A stretch of 64,000 nucleotides of DNA from Xenorhabdus doucetiae. Its GTDB lineage: Bacteria; Pseudomonadota; Gammaproteobacteria; Enterobacterales; Enterobacteriaceae. The stretch covers positions 3,348,001 to 3,412,000 of the forward strand of contig NZ_FO704550.1 of assembly GCF_000968195.1 (NCBI RefSeq), given 5' to 3'. This document shows positions 31,615-41,440 of the stretch, in pieces. The notes beneath the pieces were generated by a model. It worked only from the letters and a program-made list of their open reading frames with translations, was not told the origin of the DNA and searched no databases. The stretch's first letter is position 1, and each line of letters begins with the position of its first letter. Made by a program: the position numbers and the translations under genes.

Positions 31615-32226
31615 TTATGATTTTGGTGTTAAAAACAGCGCACCACGGCTCAAATCCCGTAATTTATCACCTATCTCCCCGACAAGGGTAGCGGGTAGCG
31701 AGACTTGCAGCATGACATTTTCAGCATAATCACTGGCGATCACTTGCCCTGAGAATTGGTGTAGCAACTGTTCTACCATTGAAATATGCGAGTACTCACA
31801 CTGTAACTGATACAATTTCTGTGGCACTTTGTATTCGGTCTGCAACAATTTCAGCGCTTGCTGCACACCATTGCCATAGGCTTTTACCAATCCCCCCGTA
31901 CCCAGTTTTATGCCGCCAAAATAGCGAACGGATACCGCGGTAATTTCGCCCAAGCCACTTCCTATTAACTGGGCAATCATAGGCTTACCGGCAGTTCCGG
32001 TAGGTTCACCATCATCAGAAAACCCCAACTGTTGGGAATCATCCGGCGCGCCTGCCACAAAAGCCCAGCAATGATGCCGGGCATCAGAATATTGTTCCTT
32101 GATGCTTTGGATAAATAACTTAGCCTCATCCACCCCGCTGGTGTGTTCCAGCAGGGTAATGAAACGACTCTTTTTTATTTCTTCAGTAAAGCTGACTGAA
32201 TCCGCAGGGATCAAATAAGGCTTCAT
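31615..32226 (-). CDS. yigZ: IMPACT family protein YigZ
   Basis: Conserved YigZ/IMPACT-family protein (UPF0029) of unsettled role, thought to contact nucleic acid or translation factors. Family motifs KKSRFI, HHCWAFVAG, SDDGEPTGTAGKPM and VRYFGGIKLGTGGLVKAYG are all visible. At 203 aa it is full length. Its start codon overlaps the pepQ stop by one base (TGATG), indicating coupling. Confidence 0.94.
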   Translation of the reverse strand: MKPYLIPADSVSFTEEIKKSRFITLLEHTSGVDEAKLFIQSIKEQYSDARHHCWAFVAGAPDDSQQLGFSDDGEPTGTAGKPMIAQLIGSGLGEITAVSVRYFGGIKLGTGGLVKAYGNGVQQALKLLQTEYKVPQKLYQLQCEYSHISMVEQLLHQFSGQVIASDYAENVMLQVSLPATLVGEIGDKLRDLSRGALFLTPKS

Positions 32227-33560
32227 CAGGATAATTGTAAGTCTCTGGTCATATTTTCAATTTTTCCATCGTGAATAACGATGTTATCTTCGATACGAAT
32301 CCCGCCATAATGTTTCAACATATCGATTTTTTTCCAATCAAAATGTTGGCGATATTCGCTTTCACGCCACTGCGCCAATAAAGTTTCAATGAAATAGATC
32401 CCAGGCTCAATGGTCAAAACCATTCTTGGCTCCAAGATACGGGTACAACGCAAATAAGGATGCTTTTCCGGAGCCGCCAAGTGAGTTCCTCTGTCATCCT
32501 GCATAAATCCAGCCACATCATGTACCTGCAAACCCAGAGGATGACCGAGTCCATGTGGGAAAAAGGGGGTTGTCAATCCTTTCTCAACCATGCCCTCTTC
32601 ACTGATACCATGAAGAATATCATGTTTTTTCAGTATCTTGGCTATACGGTGATGCATATTAATATGGTAGTCGGTATATCGACTTCCCGTTTTAATTGTG
32701 CCGATGAGCGCTTGTTGCTCTTCATTCAGATCCTTTATCAGTGAAGCGAAATCATTATTCGGTTTTGCGGCATAGGTTCTGGTGATATCCGCAGCATAGC
32801 CATGATATTCCGCGCCGGCATCAATTAAGAAACTGCGAATTTCAGCCGGAACCCTTTGTTGTAATTTGTTGTAATGCAAAACCGCGCCATTTTCATTTAA
32901 GGCGATAATATTATCATAGGGAACATCGGTATCGCGGTGCCCGGTTGCCATCAAATAAAACATATTGATTTCGAATTCGCTCACACCAGACAAAAAGGCA
33001 TCATAGGCGGCCTGATGACCATTGACGGCCGTTTTCTGCGCCTCACGCATACACGCCAATTGGTAATCTGTTTTATAGGAACGCTGGTAATCTAAATAGT
33101 CCAAGACGGTTTTGGGGTTGATATGGTGATCAAGAATGCCTAAAGATTTGGCACGCTCAGTTTGTTCACCAATATAAGCGGTGTTCTGTTTTGATAATCC
33201 ATTTAGTTTGGTACTGATATCTTCAGCGTTTGCCAAATGAAACAGGTCTATTTCGTCAGTCCAGTAGCCGTTGGGCAGGGGTTCCACGCTATGCCAATAA
33301 TCTACCGGTGAATAAAACCAGAGTTTGGGTTTATTGACACCATCAACCCACAACCAGCAATTCGGCACTTTGGTCACAGGCACCCAAGCCTTAAAGTGGG
33401 CATTGACCTTAAATGGGTAATGGCTGTCATCAAGAAAAACCCGCAATGATTCACCTGAATGAATAAGCAGGGCATCAAGCTGAGTTCGAGCCAAGATTTC
33501 GCGGACACGCTTTTGTAAGGTTTTAATATGTTCTTGGTACAGAGATGCTAACTTTTCCAT
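32226..33560 (-). CDS. pepQ: Xaa-Pro dipeptidase PepQ
   Basis: Cleaves dipeptides with C-terminal proline. It belongs to the M24 metallopeptidases with a pita-bread fold. Metal ligands appear in FLIDAGAEYHGYAADITRTY, HGLGHPLGLQVHD and LEPRMVLTIEPGIYF. The 444-aa length matches E. coli. It is divergent from fadB and heads the pepQ-yigZ-trkH-hemG run. Confidence 0.97.
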   Translation of the reverse strand: MEKLASLYQEHIKTLQKRVREILARTQLDALLIHSGESLRVFLDDSHYPFKVNAHFKAWVPVTKVPNCWLWVDGVNKPKLWFYSPVDYWHSVEPLPNGYWTDEIDLFHLANAEDISTKLNGLSKQNTAYIGEQTERAKSLGILDHHINPKTVLDYLDYQRSYKTDYQLACMREAQKTAVNGHQAAYDAFLSGVSEFEINMFYLMATGHRDTDVPYDNIIALNENGAVLHYNKLQQRVPAEIRSFLIDAGAEYHGYAADITRTYAAKPNNDFASLIKDLNEEQQALIGTIKTGSRYTDYHINMHHRIAKILKKHDILHGISEEGMVEKGLTTPFFPHGLGHPLGLQVHDVAGFMQDDRGTHLAAPEKHPYLRCTRILEPRMVLTIEPGIYFIETLLAQWRESEYRQHFDWKKIDMLKHYGGIRIEDNIVIHDGKIENMTRDLQLS

Positions 33561-33790
33561 CTTAATTAGCCTTTTGATTTTTTGGCAGGAGCTTAAATAT
33601 TACCACAATTCACTCTAGTGGGAGCTATCACATGAAAAGTACCCTTTCTAAAACTGAGTAAATATATTTATATTTTTCAAAGCACTAACAAAATATATCA
33701 CTGCCTGTCATAAATCTGTCCTGTGATCCGCCCTACAAAAAAATAATCATTAGTTTGCATTAAATTAACACATTAATCACAATCAACCTC

Positions 33791-33807
33791 ATCTGGTCAT
33801 ACCAGAT
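33791..33807. promoter_or_regulatory. FadR operator upstream of fadB
   Basis: ATCTGGTCATACCAGAT is a near-perfect 17-bp palindrome matching the FadR consensus (half site TGGT...ACCA). It lies 26 bases before the fadB ATG, so FadR without acyl-CoA would block fadBA. E. coli fadBA carries a similar site. GGAG precedes the ATG. Confidence 0.85.
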
Positions 33808-33833
33808 GGTATGCACTCATTGAGGAGAATGAC

Positions 33834-36020
33834 ATGCTCTACCTAAGTGAAACTATTCAAGTAAAATGGCTGAAAGATGGCATTGCTGAACTGATCTTCA
33901 ATGCACCGGCTGCAATTAATAAATTAGATACAAAAACGGTGACGTCACTGGATCAGGCCGTTGCCGCCCTTGAGCAAGCAATTGAACTAAAAGGGTTGCT
34001 GATACGTTCTGAAAAACCCGCGTTTATTGTCGGCGCAGACATCACAGAATTTTTATCGCTATTTAATGCACCCGCAGAAAAACTGCACGAATTACTGGAT
34101 CTCGCCAACAATATTTTTAACCGCATAGAAGATCTCCCTGTTCCAACTCTCTCCGCTATCAATGGCTATGCCCTTGGCGGGGGATGTGAATTAGTCCTTT
34201 CAACTGATTTTCGTGTCGCCTCCCCGGATCTGCGTATCGGATTGCCCGAAACAAAACTGGGCATCATGCCGGGGTTCGGGGGTTCTGTCCGTCTGCCGCG
34301 CTTGATTGGTACGGATAATGCTCTCGAAATCATTTCCGCCGGAAAAGATATTGGCGCTGAAGAAGCGTTGAAAAATGGTCTGGTTGATGCCGTCGTTTCT
34401 GCCGAAAAATTACGTGATTCTGCGGTTTCAGTGTTGGAACAAGCCATTCGAGGAGATTTAGATTGGAAAGCGGCTCGCCAGCCTAAACTGATGCCACTGA
34501 ATCTCAATGAGATCGAACGTACCATGAGTTTCACCGTAGCAAAAGGGTTGGTCATGAAAGTGGCCGGTTCTCATTATCCGGCACCCATCACTGCGGTAAA
34601 AACCATTGAAAAAGCGGCGATACTGGGTCGCGATGAAGCCCTGAAACTGGAATCCGCCAGTTTTGTATCATTGGCACACACCCCTGTCGCCCATGCTTTA
34701 GTCGGTATCTTCCTGAATGACCAATATGTTAAGGGGTTGGCGAAAAAACACCTGCAAGCCGTCACGACACCTGAACATGCGGCGGTATTGGGTGCGGGAA
34801 TTATGGGAGGAGGGATTGCCTATCAATCAGCGCGCAAGGGCATTCCTGTTCTGATGAAAGACATCAATCAAAAAGCGCTGGATTTAGGTGTCAATGAAGC
34901 GGCCAAGTTGCTGAATAAACAATTTGAGCGTGGGCGCTTAGATGCCATGAAGATGGCCAAGATTCTGGCATCTATTCAACCCACCCTGAATTATGCCGGT
35001 ATTGAGCAATCCCAGATTGTGGTTGAAGCTGTGGTTGAGAATCCTAAAATCAAAACAGCCGTTCTGGCAGAAGCAGAATCCTATATCAGCGATGACTGTA
35101 TTTTAGCTTCGAATACCTCCACCATCCCAATCACTGAATTAGCAAAATCACTCAAACGCCCGGAAAACTTCTGTGGCATGCATTTCTTTAACCCAGTGCA
35201 TCGTATGCCGTTGGTCGAAATCATCCGTGGAGAAAAAACCTCAGATAAGACAATTTCCAGCGTTGTCGCCTATGCCAGTAAAATGGGTAAAACCCCCATC
35301 GTGGTTAACGACTGCCCTGGCTTCTTTGTCAACCGCGTATTGTTCCCTTATCTGGCGGGTTTTGGCATGTTGCTGCGTGATGGCGGTGATTTCCGCCAAA
35401 TCGACAAAATCATGGAAAAAGAGTTTGGCTGGCCAATGGGTCCCGCTTATCTGATTGATGTTGTCGGCATTGACACCGCTCACCATGCACAGGCGGTTAT
35501 GGCCCAAGGTTTCCCCGACCGCATGAGTCGCGATTATCGGGATGCCATTGATGTATTATTTGAAAATCAGCGTTATGGTCAGAAGAATGGCGTCGGTTTT
35601 TATCAATATGTCCAGGATAAAAAAGGCAAACCGAAAAAAGCGCAGGATGAAACGACCGATCAGTTACTGGCCAGCATCAGCAAGCCGAAACAGGCTTTCT
35701 CTGGCGAAGAGATCATTGCCCGAACCATGATCCCGATGATTAACGAAGTTGTTCGTTGTTTGGAAGAAGGTGTCATTGCCAGCCCGGCAGAAGCGGATAT
35801 GGCTCTGGTATATGGCTTGGGCTTCCCGCCATTCCACGGTGGTGTTTTCCGTTACTTGGATACTATGGGAACCGCAGCCTACGTGAAGCTGGCAGAAAGT
35901 TATGCGCACTTGGGCGCGCTCTATCACGTACCTGCGGGCCTGAAAGCAAAATCCGAAAGCAATGAAAGTTACTACCCTGCACCGGCAGAACTTGCTGTTA
36001 ATCCAGGTGAAAAAGCGTGA
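33834..36020 (+). CDS. fadB: fatty acid oxidation complex subunit alpha FadB
   Basis: Multifunctional beta-oxidation enzyme: enoyl-CoA hydratase/isomerase in the N-terminal half and 3-hydroxyacyl-CoA dehydrogenase in the C-terminal half. Hydratase Glu residues lie in GGGCELVLSTDF and LPETKLGIMPGFGG (about 115-145). The NAD-binding GAGIMGGGIAYQSA is near 320 and the catalytic His is in MHFFNPVHRMPLVE near 450. At 728 aa it matches E. coli. It overlaps the longest fadA frame. Confidence 0.98.
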   Translation: MLYLSETIQVKWLKDGIAELIFNAPAAINKLDTKTVTSLDQAVAALEQAIELKGLLIRSEKPAFIVGADITEFLSLFNAPAEKLHELLDLANNIFNRIEDLPVPTLSAINGYALGGGCELVLSTDFRVASPDLRIGLPETKLGIMPGFGGSVRLPRLIGTDNALEIISAGKDIGAEEALKNGLVDAVVSAEKLRDSAVSVLEQAIRGDLDWKAARQPKLMPLNLNEIERTMSFTVAKGLVMKVAGSHYPAPITAVKTIEKAAILGRDEALKLESASFVSLAHTPVAHALVGIFLNDQYVKGLAKKHLQAVTTPEHAAVLGAGIMGGGIAYQSARKGIPVLMKDINQKALDLGVNEAAKLLNKQFERGRLDAMKMAKILASIQPTLNYAGIEQSQIVVEAVVENPKIKTAVLAEAESYISDDCILASNTSTIPITELAKSLKRPENFCGMHFFNPVHRMPLVEIIRGEKTSDKTISSVVAYASKMGKTPIVVNDCPGFFVNRVLFPYLAGFGMLLRDGGDFRQIDKIMEKEFGWPMGPAYLIDVVGIDTAHHAQAVMAQGFPDRMSRDYRDAIDVLFENQRYGQKNGVGFYQYVQDKKGKPKKAQDETTDQLLASISKPKQAFSGEEIIARTMIPMINEVVRCLEEGVIASPAEADMALVYGLGFPPFHGGVFRYLDTMGTAAYVKLAESYAHLGALYHVPAGLKAKSESNESYYPAPAELAVNPGEKA

Positions 36021-36031
36021 GGTCTGAAAAC

Positions 36032-37195
36032 ATGGAAAACGTAGTTATTATTGATGGTATCCGTACCCCAATGGGGCGCTCAAAAGGGGGTGTATTCCGT
36101 CAGGTCCGTGCCGAAGATCTCAGTGCACATCTGATGAAATCCATACTTAAGCGCAATCCTGCCGTTAAACCTGAAGATATCGATGATATTTCTTGGGGAT
36201 GTGTGCAACAAACTCTGGAACAAGGGTTCAATATTGCGCGTAACGCGGCATTGCTGGCAGGGATCCCCCATTCCGTCCCCGCCGTCACAGTTAACCGCCT
36301 TTGTGGTTCTTCAATGCAATCACTGCACGACGGTGCCCGCATGATTATGACGGGTGATGCCAGTATTGTGATGGTTGGCGGTGTTGAGCACATGGGGCAT
36401 GTTCCCATGACACACGGTGTCGACTTTCATCCTAAGTTAAGCCGCAATGTTGCCAAAGCAGCCGGTGTGATGGGGCTGACAGCCGAAATGCTGGCCAAAA
36501 TGTATAACATTAGCCGTGAAATGCAAGATGAGTTTGCCCTGCGTTCTCATCAACGCGCAGCACAAGCCACCGAATCAAAGGCGTTCGCCAACGAAATCGT
36601 GCCAATGTATGGACATGATGCCGACGGGAATATAAAACTCGTCACTTTCGATGAAGTGATCCGCTCAGAGACTAATCTAAAAGATTTGGCTGCGCTACGT
36701 CCTGTTTTTGATCCCGTCACCGGCAGTGTGACGGCGGGTAACTCCTCAGCGCTTTCTGATGGCGCCTCAGCCATGCTGATCATGGGCGAAAGCAAAGCGA
36801 AAGAGTTAGGGTTAAAGCCTCGCGCTCGTATCCGCTCAATGGCAGTTGTCGGCTGTGATCCATCTATCATGGGTTATGGCCCGGTGCCTGCTACCCAAAT
36901 GGCCTTGAAGAAAGCCGGATTAAGTCTTGCGGACATTGGCGTCATGGAATTGAACGAAGCATTTGCGGCACAATCCTTGGCTTGTGTAAAAGGGCTGAAT
37001 CTGCTGGAGAGTATGGATGACAGAATCAACCTAAATGGTGGCGCAATTGCTCTTGGGCATCCATTAGGCTGTTCTGGGACTCGCATTACCACTACCCTGC
37101 TTAACTTGATGGAACGTAAAGATGTTCAGTTCGGGCTATCAACCATGTGTATCGGGTTAGGCCAAGGTATCGCCACGATTATTGAAAGAGTCTAA
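36032..37195 (+). CDS. fadA: 3-ketoacyl-CoA thiolase FadA
   Basis: Releases acetyl-CoA in the last step of beta-oxidation, in complex with FadB. The acyl-accepting Cys is in NRLCGSSMQSLH near residue 91, and the catalytic His/Cys are in GGAIALGHPLGCSG and TMCIGLGQG near the C-terminus. The frame opens at 36017, but the family start MENVVIIDGIRTP at 36032 gives 387 aa. It is 11 bp after the fadB stop. Confidence 0.97.
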   Translation: MENVVIIDGIRTPMGRSKGGVFRQVRAEDLSAHLMKSILKRNPAVKPEDIDDISWGCVQQTLEQGFNIARNAALLAGIPHSVPAVTVNRLCGSSMQSLHDGARMIMTGDASIVMVGGVEHMGHVPMTHGVDFHPKLSRNVAKAAGVMGLTAEMLAKMYNISREMQDEFALRSHQRAAQATESKAFANEIVPMYGHDADGNIKLVTFDEVIRSETNLKDLAALRPVFDPVTGSVTAGNSSALSDGASAMLIMGESKAKELGLKPRARIRSMAVVGCDPSIMGYGPVPATQMALKKAGLSLADIGVMELNEAFAAQSLACVKGLNLLESMDDRINLNGGAIALGHPLGCSGTRITTTLLNLMERKDVQFGLSTMCIGLGQGIATIIERV

Positions 37196-37312
37196 CGATC
37201 AGAAGTTGGCTACTGGAATAGAGAACGTAGCCGACTTAATGATTGAAATTTAACGGTTTTCCCTTGTCTGTCTTGTCTATTGCATCACTCTGATAAGTTG
37301 TTGCCGTAGTTT

Positions 37313-37337
37313 CCCGCCTGTCAGGGGCGGGTTTTTT
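37313..37337 (+). terminator. fadBA terminator
   Basis: CCCGCC and GGCGGG pair around TGTCAGG, followed by TTTTTT. It lies about 120 bases after fadA and before the convergent end of fre. Confidence 0.9.
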
Positions 37338-37374
37338 ATTTCTTATTTAGTAAAACGACTTATCGACAAACGGC

Positions 37375-38076
37375 TCAAATAAACTCAAACGCATCGCCAT
37401 ACATACGATCAACAGAGGCATCACGTTCACTACAGAACCGTTCACGGGCAATTTTAGCCATCTCAAAGCGACCGGCAATATAGATATCATGATTTGCCAA
37501 ACTGCCGAAATCTTCTAAAACTGCGCTCAGCACGGTGCCGGTTCTCCCGCGCCAGTGTTCATCAACCTGTTCAACCACCGGAACAACGGTCAAATTGGGA
37601 TAACGTTCACTCAATAACTGCAACTCATTTAAATCATAAAGATGTTGCAGCTCTCGTCCACCCCAATAGATAGCAATTTCACGATTGGGATTTTTTTCCA
37701 ACGCGGCCAATAGTATAGAACGGGTATACGAGAACCCTGTTCCACCCGCAATCAATAACATCGGATTTTCACTGTCTTCACGAAACCATGCCTGACCGTG
37801 TGGAATATCAATATCAATGACTTTCTGATCCAAGATCCTATCCATGACTGCCATCGCATAGAGATTTAGCTCAGAAGCCCCAATATGCAGCTCAATCATC
37901 TGTTTTTCTGACGGTGGTGATGCCATGGAAAAAGGGCGCTTATCCCTTTCATCCATAATCACCATCAAATATTGCCCTGCACGGAAAGAAAAAGGCGAGT
38001 CAGGTAATAAACGAACCCGATAAACTGTATCTGTAATGGAGTCAACCGATGTTACTTTACAACTTAATATTGTCAT
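37375..38076 (-). CDS. fre: NAD(P)H-flavin reductase
   Basis: Reduces free flavins with NAD(P)H and supplies reduced flavin to other enzymes. Flavin-binding motif RPFSMASPP near residue 47 and the nucleotide-binding GGTGFSYTRSIL near 110 are clear. The 233-aa length matches E. coli Fre. It starts 10 bp after the ubiD stop. UbiD needs prenylated FMN made from reduced FMN by UbiX, so the linkage may be functional. Confidence 0.95.
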   Translation of the reverse strand: MTILSCKVTSVDSITDTVYRVRLLPDSPFSFRAGQYLMVIMDERDKRPFSMASPPSEKQMIELHIGASELNLYAMAVMDRILDQKVIDIDIPHGQAWFREDSENPMLLIAGGTGFSYTRSILLAALEKNPNREIAIYWGGRELQHLYDLNELQLLSERYPNLTVVPVVEQVDEHWRGRTGTVLSAVLEDFGSLANHDIYIAGRFEMAKIARERFCSERDASVDRMYGDAFEFI

Positions 38077-38086
38077 GCGTTCCCTC

Positions 38087-39568
38087 TTATCGCTTCAAAA
38101 TATCTAATTGATCCCAAATTTCATCGACACGGGCCCGAACCTCATCGCTCATCACTATCGGGCGCCCCCATTCCCTTTGTGTCTCTCCTGGCCATTTATT
38201 GGTTGCATCTAACCCCATTTTTGAACCTAATCCAGAAACAGGAGAGGCAAAATCGAGATAGTCAATGGGGGTATTTTCCATTAAGACAGTATCTCTCTGC
38301 GGGTCCATTCGCGTTGTTATCGCCCAGATGACATCATTCCAGTCTCGCGCATTGATATCATCATCACAAACGATAACAAATTTTGTATACATAAATTGCC
38401 TCAGATATGACCAAACACCCATCATCACTCGCTTGGCATGGCCTGCATACTGTTTTTTTATTGTCACGATCGCGAGTCGATAAGAACAGCCCTCTGGCGG
38501 CAAATAAAAATCCACAATTTCAGGAAATTGTTTTTGCAATATTGGCACCAGAACCTCATTCAACGCAACACCCAGCACTGCCGGTTCATCCGGTGGACGC
38601 CCGGTGTAAGTGGAATGATAGATAGCATCACTGCGTTGGGTAATATGGGTTACTGTAAATACCGGGAACATATCAACTTCATTGTAATAGCCGGTATGAT
38701 CACCATATGGCCCTTCCGGTGCCATTTCACCCGGCTCAATATAACCTTCAAGGATAATTTCAGCGCTGGCAGGCACTTCCAGATCATTGGAGAGACATTT
38801 CACAACTTCGGTTTTATGCCCGCGCAATAATCCAGCAAACGCATATTCAGACAACGTATCAGGAATTGGAGTCACCGCGCCCAATATCGTGGCTGGATCA
38901 GCACCCAATGCAACCGCCACCGGAAAACGCTCACCCGGATGTGCCTGACACCACTCCTGAAAATCAAGTGCCCCGCCACGGTGTGATAACCAGCGCATAA
39001 TCAGTTTGTTTTTGCCCAATACCTGTTGACGGTAAATACCCAAGTTCTGGCGCTCTTTATTCGGCCCCTTAGTGACCGTCAATCCCCATGTAATCAATGG
39101 CGCGGCATCTTCCGGCCAGCAATGCATAACCGGAATACGGCTGAGATCCACCTCATCCCCCGCCCAAACCTGCTCCTGACAAGGTGCAGAATTAAGGCGT
39201 TTGGTTGGCATGTTCAAAACCTGTTTGAATTTAGGCAGCTTATCAACCAAATCACGAAAGCCTTTTGGTGGTTCAGGCTCTTTAAGGAAAGCTAATAGCT
39301 TACCCACATCATGCAGTGCCTTAACATCATCCTGTCCCATTCCCATGGCAACCCGCTTAGGTGTCCCAAACAAGTTGCACAACACAGGCATCGAATATCC
39401 CTTAGGATTTTCAAATAATAAAGCAGGCCCACCGGCACGAAGAGTACGATCTGCAATTTCAGTCATTTCCAGATAGGGGTCAACTTCCATCCGAATTCGT
39501 TTTAATTCACCAGATTGTTCCAACAAGGAAAGAAAGTCTCTTAGATCGCGATATTTCATATTATTCAT
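38087..39568 (-). CDS. ubiD: 4-hydroxy-3-polyprenylbenzoate decarboxylase UbiD
   Basis: Prenylated-FMN-dependent decarboxylase of ubiquinone synthesis. Family stretches include GPALLFENPKGY, GIYRQQVLGKNKLIMRWLSHRGGALD, EGPYGDHTGYYNEVD and the Glu-rich active-site region. The 493-aa length is usual. The start MNNMKYRDLRDFL resembles the E. coli start; a later in-frame ATG at 39559 is possible. It is divergent from rfaH and followed by fre. Confidence 0.97.
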   Translation of the reverse strand: MNNMKYRDLRDFLSLLEQSGELKRIRMEVDPYLEMTEIADRTLRAGGPALLFENPKGYSMPVLCNLFGTPKRVAMGMGQDDVKALHDVGKLLAFLKEPEPPKGFRDLVDKLPKFKQVLNMPTKRLNSAPCQEQVWAGDEVDLSRIPVMHCWPEDAAPLITWGLTVTKGPNKERQNLGIYRQQVLGKNKLIMRWLSHRGGALDFQEWCQAHPGERFPVAVALGADPATILGAVTPIPDTLSEYAFAGLLRGHKTEVVKCLSNDLEVPASAEIILEGYIEPGEMAPEGPYGDHTGYYNEVDMFPVFTVTHITQRSDAIYHSTYTGRPPDEPAVLGVALNEVLVPILQKQFPEIVDFYLPPEGCSYRLAIVTIKKQYAGHAKRVMMGVWSYLRQFMYTKFVIVCDDDINARDWNDVIWAITTRMDPQRDTVLMENTPIDYLDFASPVSGLGSKMGLDATNKWPGETQREWGRPIVMSDEVRARVDEIWDQLDILKR

Positions 39569-39837
39569 TTGTGCCGATTTTTAGGAGGGAAAGCCATTAT
39601 AAACCCTCTCATGAGGGTTACAAGGTAAACTCATAACCCGCTAAAAGGCAATGGATTTAGTGCAATCTTGTGGGGCAGATTCCTCAGATATAACGAAATG
39701 AGACTTTTATTGAAAATAAGCGCGGTAGAATATAAAAAAATACGGCTTACACTTTTAAATAAGTTCCATTTTTATTGATGACCCTTGAGTGCGGGTTTTG
39801 TTATGCTAGACATTCTGCGTAATGGAGTCGAAATATT

Positions 39838-40326
39838 ATGGGAAATTGGTATCTTCTTTACTGTAAACGTGGGCAAGTCACTCGGGCAATAGAAAACTTA
39901 GAGAGACAGGACGTTATTTGCCTAACACCTACAGCCAAAATTGAAAAAATCATTCGGGGTAAACGAACCACCGTTACCGAACCCCTGTTTCCCAATTATC
40001 TGTTTGTTCACTTTGATCCCGAACTTATTCATACCACTACCGTTAATTCAACCCGGGGTGTCAATAATTTTATTCGGTTCAGCACTTACCCTGCCATTGT
40101 GCCACAGACATTAATCGACGAATTAATGTCTGTGACTGAGCAAGAATATATCGCACCTGAGACCCCAATTACGGGTGATACGGTCTTGATCACTGAGGGG
40201 ATCTTCGAGGGTATTCAAGCCATTTATAACGAACCGGATGGGGAAACCCGTTCTATTCTCTTACTGAATATTCTCAATAAAGAAGTTTCTAAGGTTTTGG
40301 ATAATAAGCACTTCATCAAAGTCTAA
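39838..40326 (+). CDS. rfaH: transcription antiterminator RfaH
   Basis: NusG paralogue that binds RNA polymerase at ops elements and activates long operons such as LPS, O-antigen and toxin clusters. The NGN domain starts with WYLLYCKRGQVTRAIENL, carries FPNYLFVHF and RGVNNFIRF, and is followed by a C-terminal KOW-like domain (residues about 110-160). The 162-aa length matches E. coli. It is a single gene between divergent ubiD and convergent hemB. Confidence 0.96.
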   Translation: MGNWYLLYCKRGQVTRAIENLERQDVICLTPTAKIEKIIRGKRTTVTEPLFPNYLFVHFDPELIHTTTVNSTRGVNNFIRFSTYPAIVPQTLIDELMSVTEQEYIAPETPITGDTVLITEGIFEGIQAIYNEPDGETRSILLLNILNKEVSKVLDNKHFIKV

Positions 40327-40331
40327 TTAAG

Positions 40332-40360
40332 AAACGGGCAAAATTGCCCGTTTTCTTTTA
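40332..40360. terminator. bidirectional terminator between rfaH and hemB
   Basis: AAACGGGCAA and TTGCCCGTTT form a stem with a minimal loop, followed by TTTTCTTTT on the plus strand and A-rich on the left. It lies between convergent gene ends. Confidence 0.88.
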
Positions 40361-40380
40361 TAACCACGCGATAGCGATAA

Positions 40381-41397
40381 TCAATATTTTTGTTCATGCA
40401 GCCACTGTGCCACACGCTTGGCAAAATAGGTCAGCACGCCATCGGCACCCGCTCGTTTGAAACACAATAACGATTCCATAATCGCGGGTTGCTCTTTCAA
40501 CCAACCATTTTGAATGGCTGCCATATGCATGGCATATTCGCCAGAAACCTGATAAGCAAATGTCGGCACACCAAAAGTCTCTTTCACCCGACGGAGCACA
40601 TCCAAATACGGCATACCCGGTTTCACCATGACGCTATCGGCACCTTCCTGCAAATCCTGCGCAATTTCCTGCAATGCCTCATCACTGTTGGCGGGGTCCA
40701 TTTGATAGGTCATCTTATTCCCCCCTTTCAGGTTGCCGCTGGAACCAATGGCATCCCTGAATGGCCCATAGTAACAAGAAGCGTATTTGGCAGAATAAGC
40801 CATGATTTGGGTATTGATGTAATTATCCAGCTCAAGCTGCTCACGGATCGCACCAATACGGCCATCCATCATATCGCTTGGGGCGACAATTTCAGCTCCG
40901 GCTTCCGCATGGGACAATGCCTGCTTGACCAGAATATCTTTGGTAATGTCATTGATAACATAGCCATCCTGATCAATCACCCCATCCTGACCGTGGGTCG
41001 TAAAGGGATCGAGTGCGACATCGGTCAAAAGGCCCAATTCAGGCACCGCATCTTTCAGGGCACGCACAGAACGCTGGATCAAACCGTCTGGATTATAGGC
41101 CTCTTTCGCATCCAGTGATTTTTTGTCTGCTTCAATTACCGGAAACAGAGACAAAACAGGAATACCCAGTCGGGCAATCTCTTCTGCTTCTTTCAGCAAA
41201 AGATCGATTGTCAGACGATACACTCCTGGCATTGACGGTACTTCCTGACGTTGATTTGACCCTTCCATAACAAATACGGGATAAATCAGGTCATTAACCG
41301 TCAGTTGATTTTCAGCAACCAAGCGGCGGGAAAAATCATGACGGCGTATACGGCGCATACGACGACCGGGAAATGCGCCCGGAAATACATAGCTCAT
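40381..41397 (-). CDS. hemB: delta-aminolevulinic acid dehydratase (porphobilinogen synthase)
   Basis: Condenses two aminolevulinate molecules to porphobilinogen in haem synthesis. The Schiff-base Lys is in VMVKPGMPYLD. The metal-binding segment reads DVALDPFTTHGQDG, with no cysteines; E. coli HemB has a Cys-rich zinc site there. This is the magnesium-type site of Pseudomonas HemB. The frame opens at 41451, but AGGAGAA precedes the ATG at 41397 (MSYVFPGAFPG), giving 338 aa. It sits between tatC and rfaH, where E. coli has tatD. Confidence 0.95.
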   Translation of the reverse strand: MSYVFPGAFPGRRMRRIRRHDFSRRLVAENQLTVNDLIYPVFVMEGSNQRQEVPSMPGVYRLTIDLLLKEAEEIARLGIPVLSLFPVIEADKKSLDAKEAYNPDGLIQRSVRALKDAVPELGLLTDVALDPFTTHGQDGVIDQDGYVINDITKDILVKQALSHAEAGAEIVAPSDMMDGRIGAIREQLELDNYINTQIMAYSAKYASCYYGPFRDAIGSSGNLKGGNKMTYQMDPANSDEALQEIAQDLQEGADSVMVKPGMPYLDVLRRVKETFGVPTFAYQVSGEYAMHMAAIQNGWLKEQPAIMESLLCFKRAGADGVLTYFAKRVAQWLHEQKY

Positions 41398-41412
41398 ACA
41401 TTCTCCTAATGT

Positions 41413-41440
41413 AAAAAAACCCAGCGACAACGCGCTGGGT
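41413..41440 (-). terminator. intrinsic terminator directly upstream of hemB
   Basis: On the minus strand ACCCAGCG and CGCTGGGT pair around a 6-base loop, followed by seven T residues. Only about five bases separate the T-run from the hemB ribosome binding site AGGAGAA. It ends the tatABC transcript, or acts as an attenuator in the hemB leader. Confidence 0.85.
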
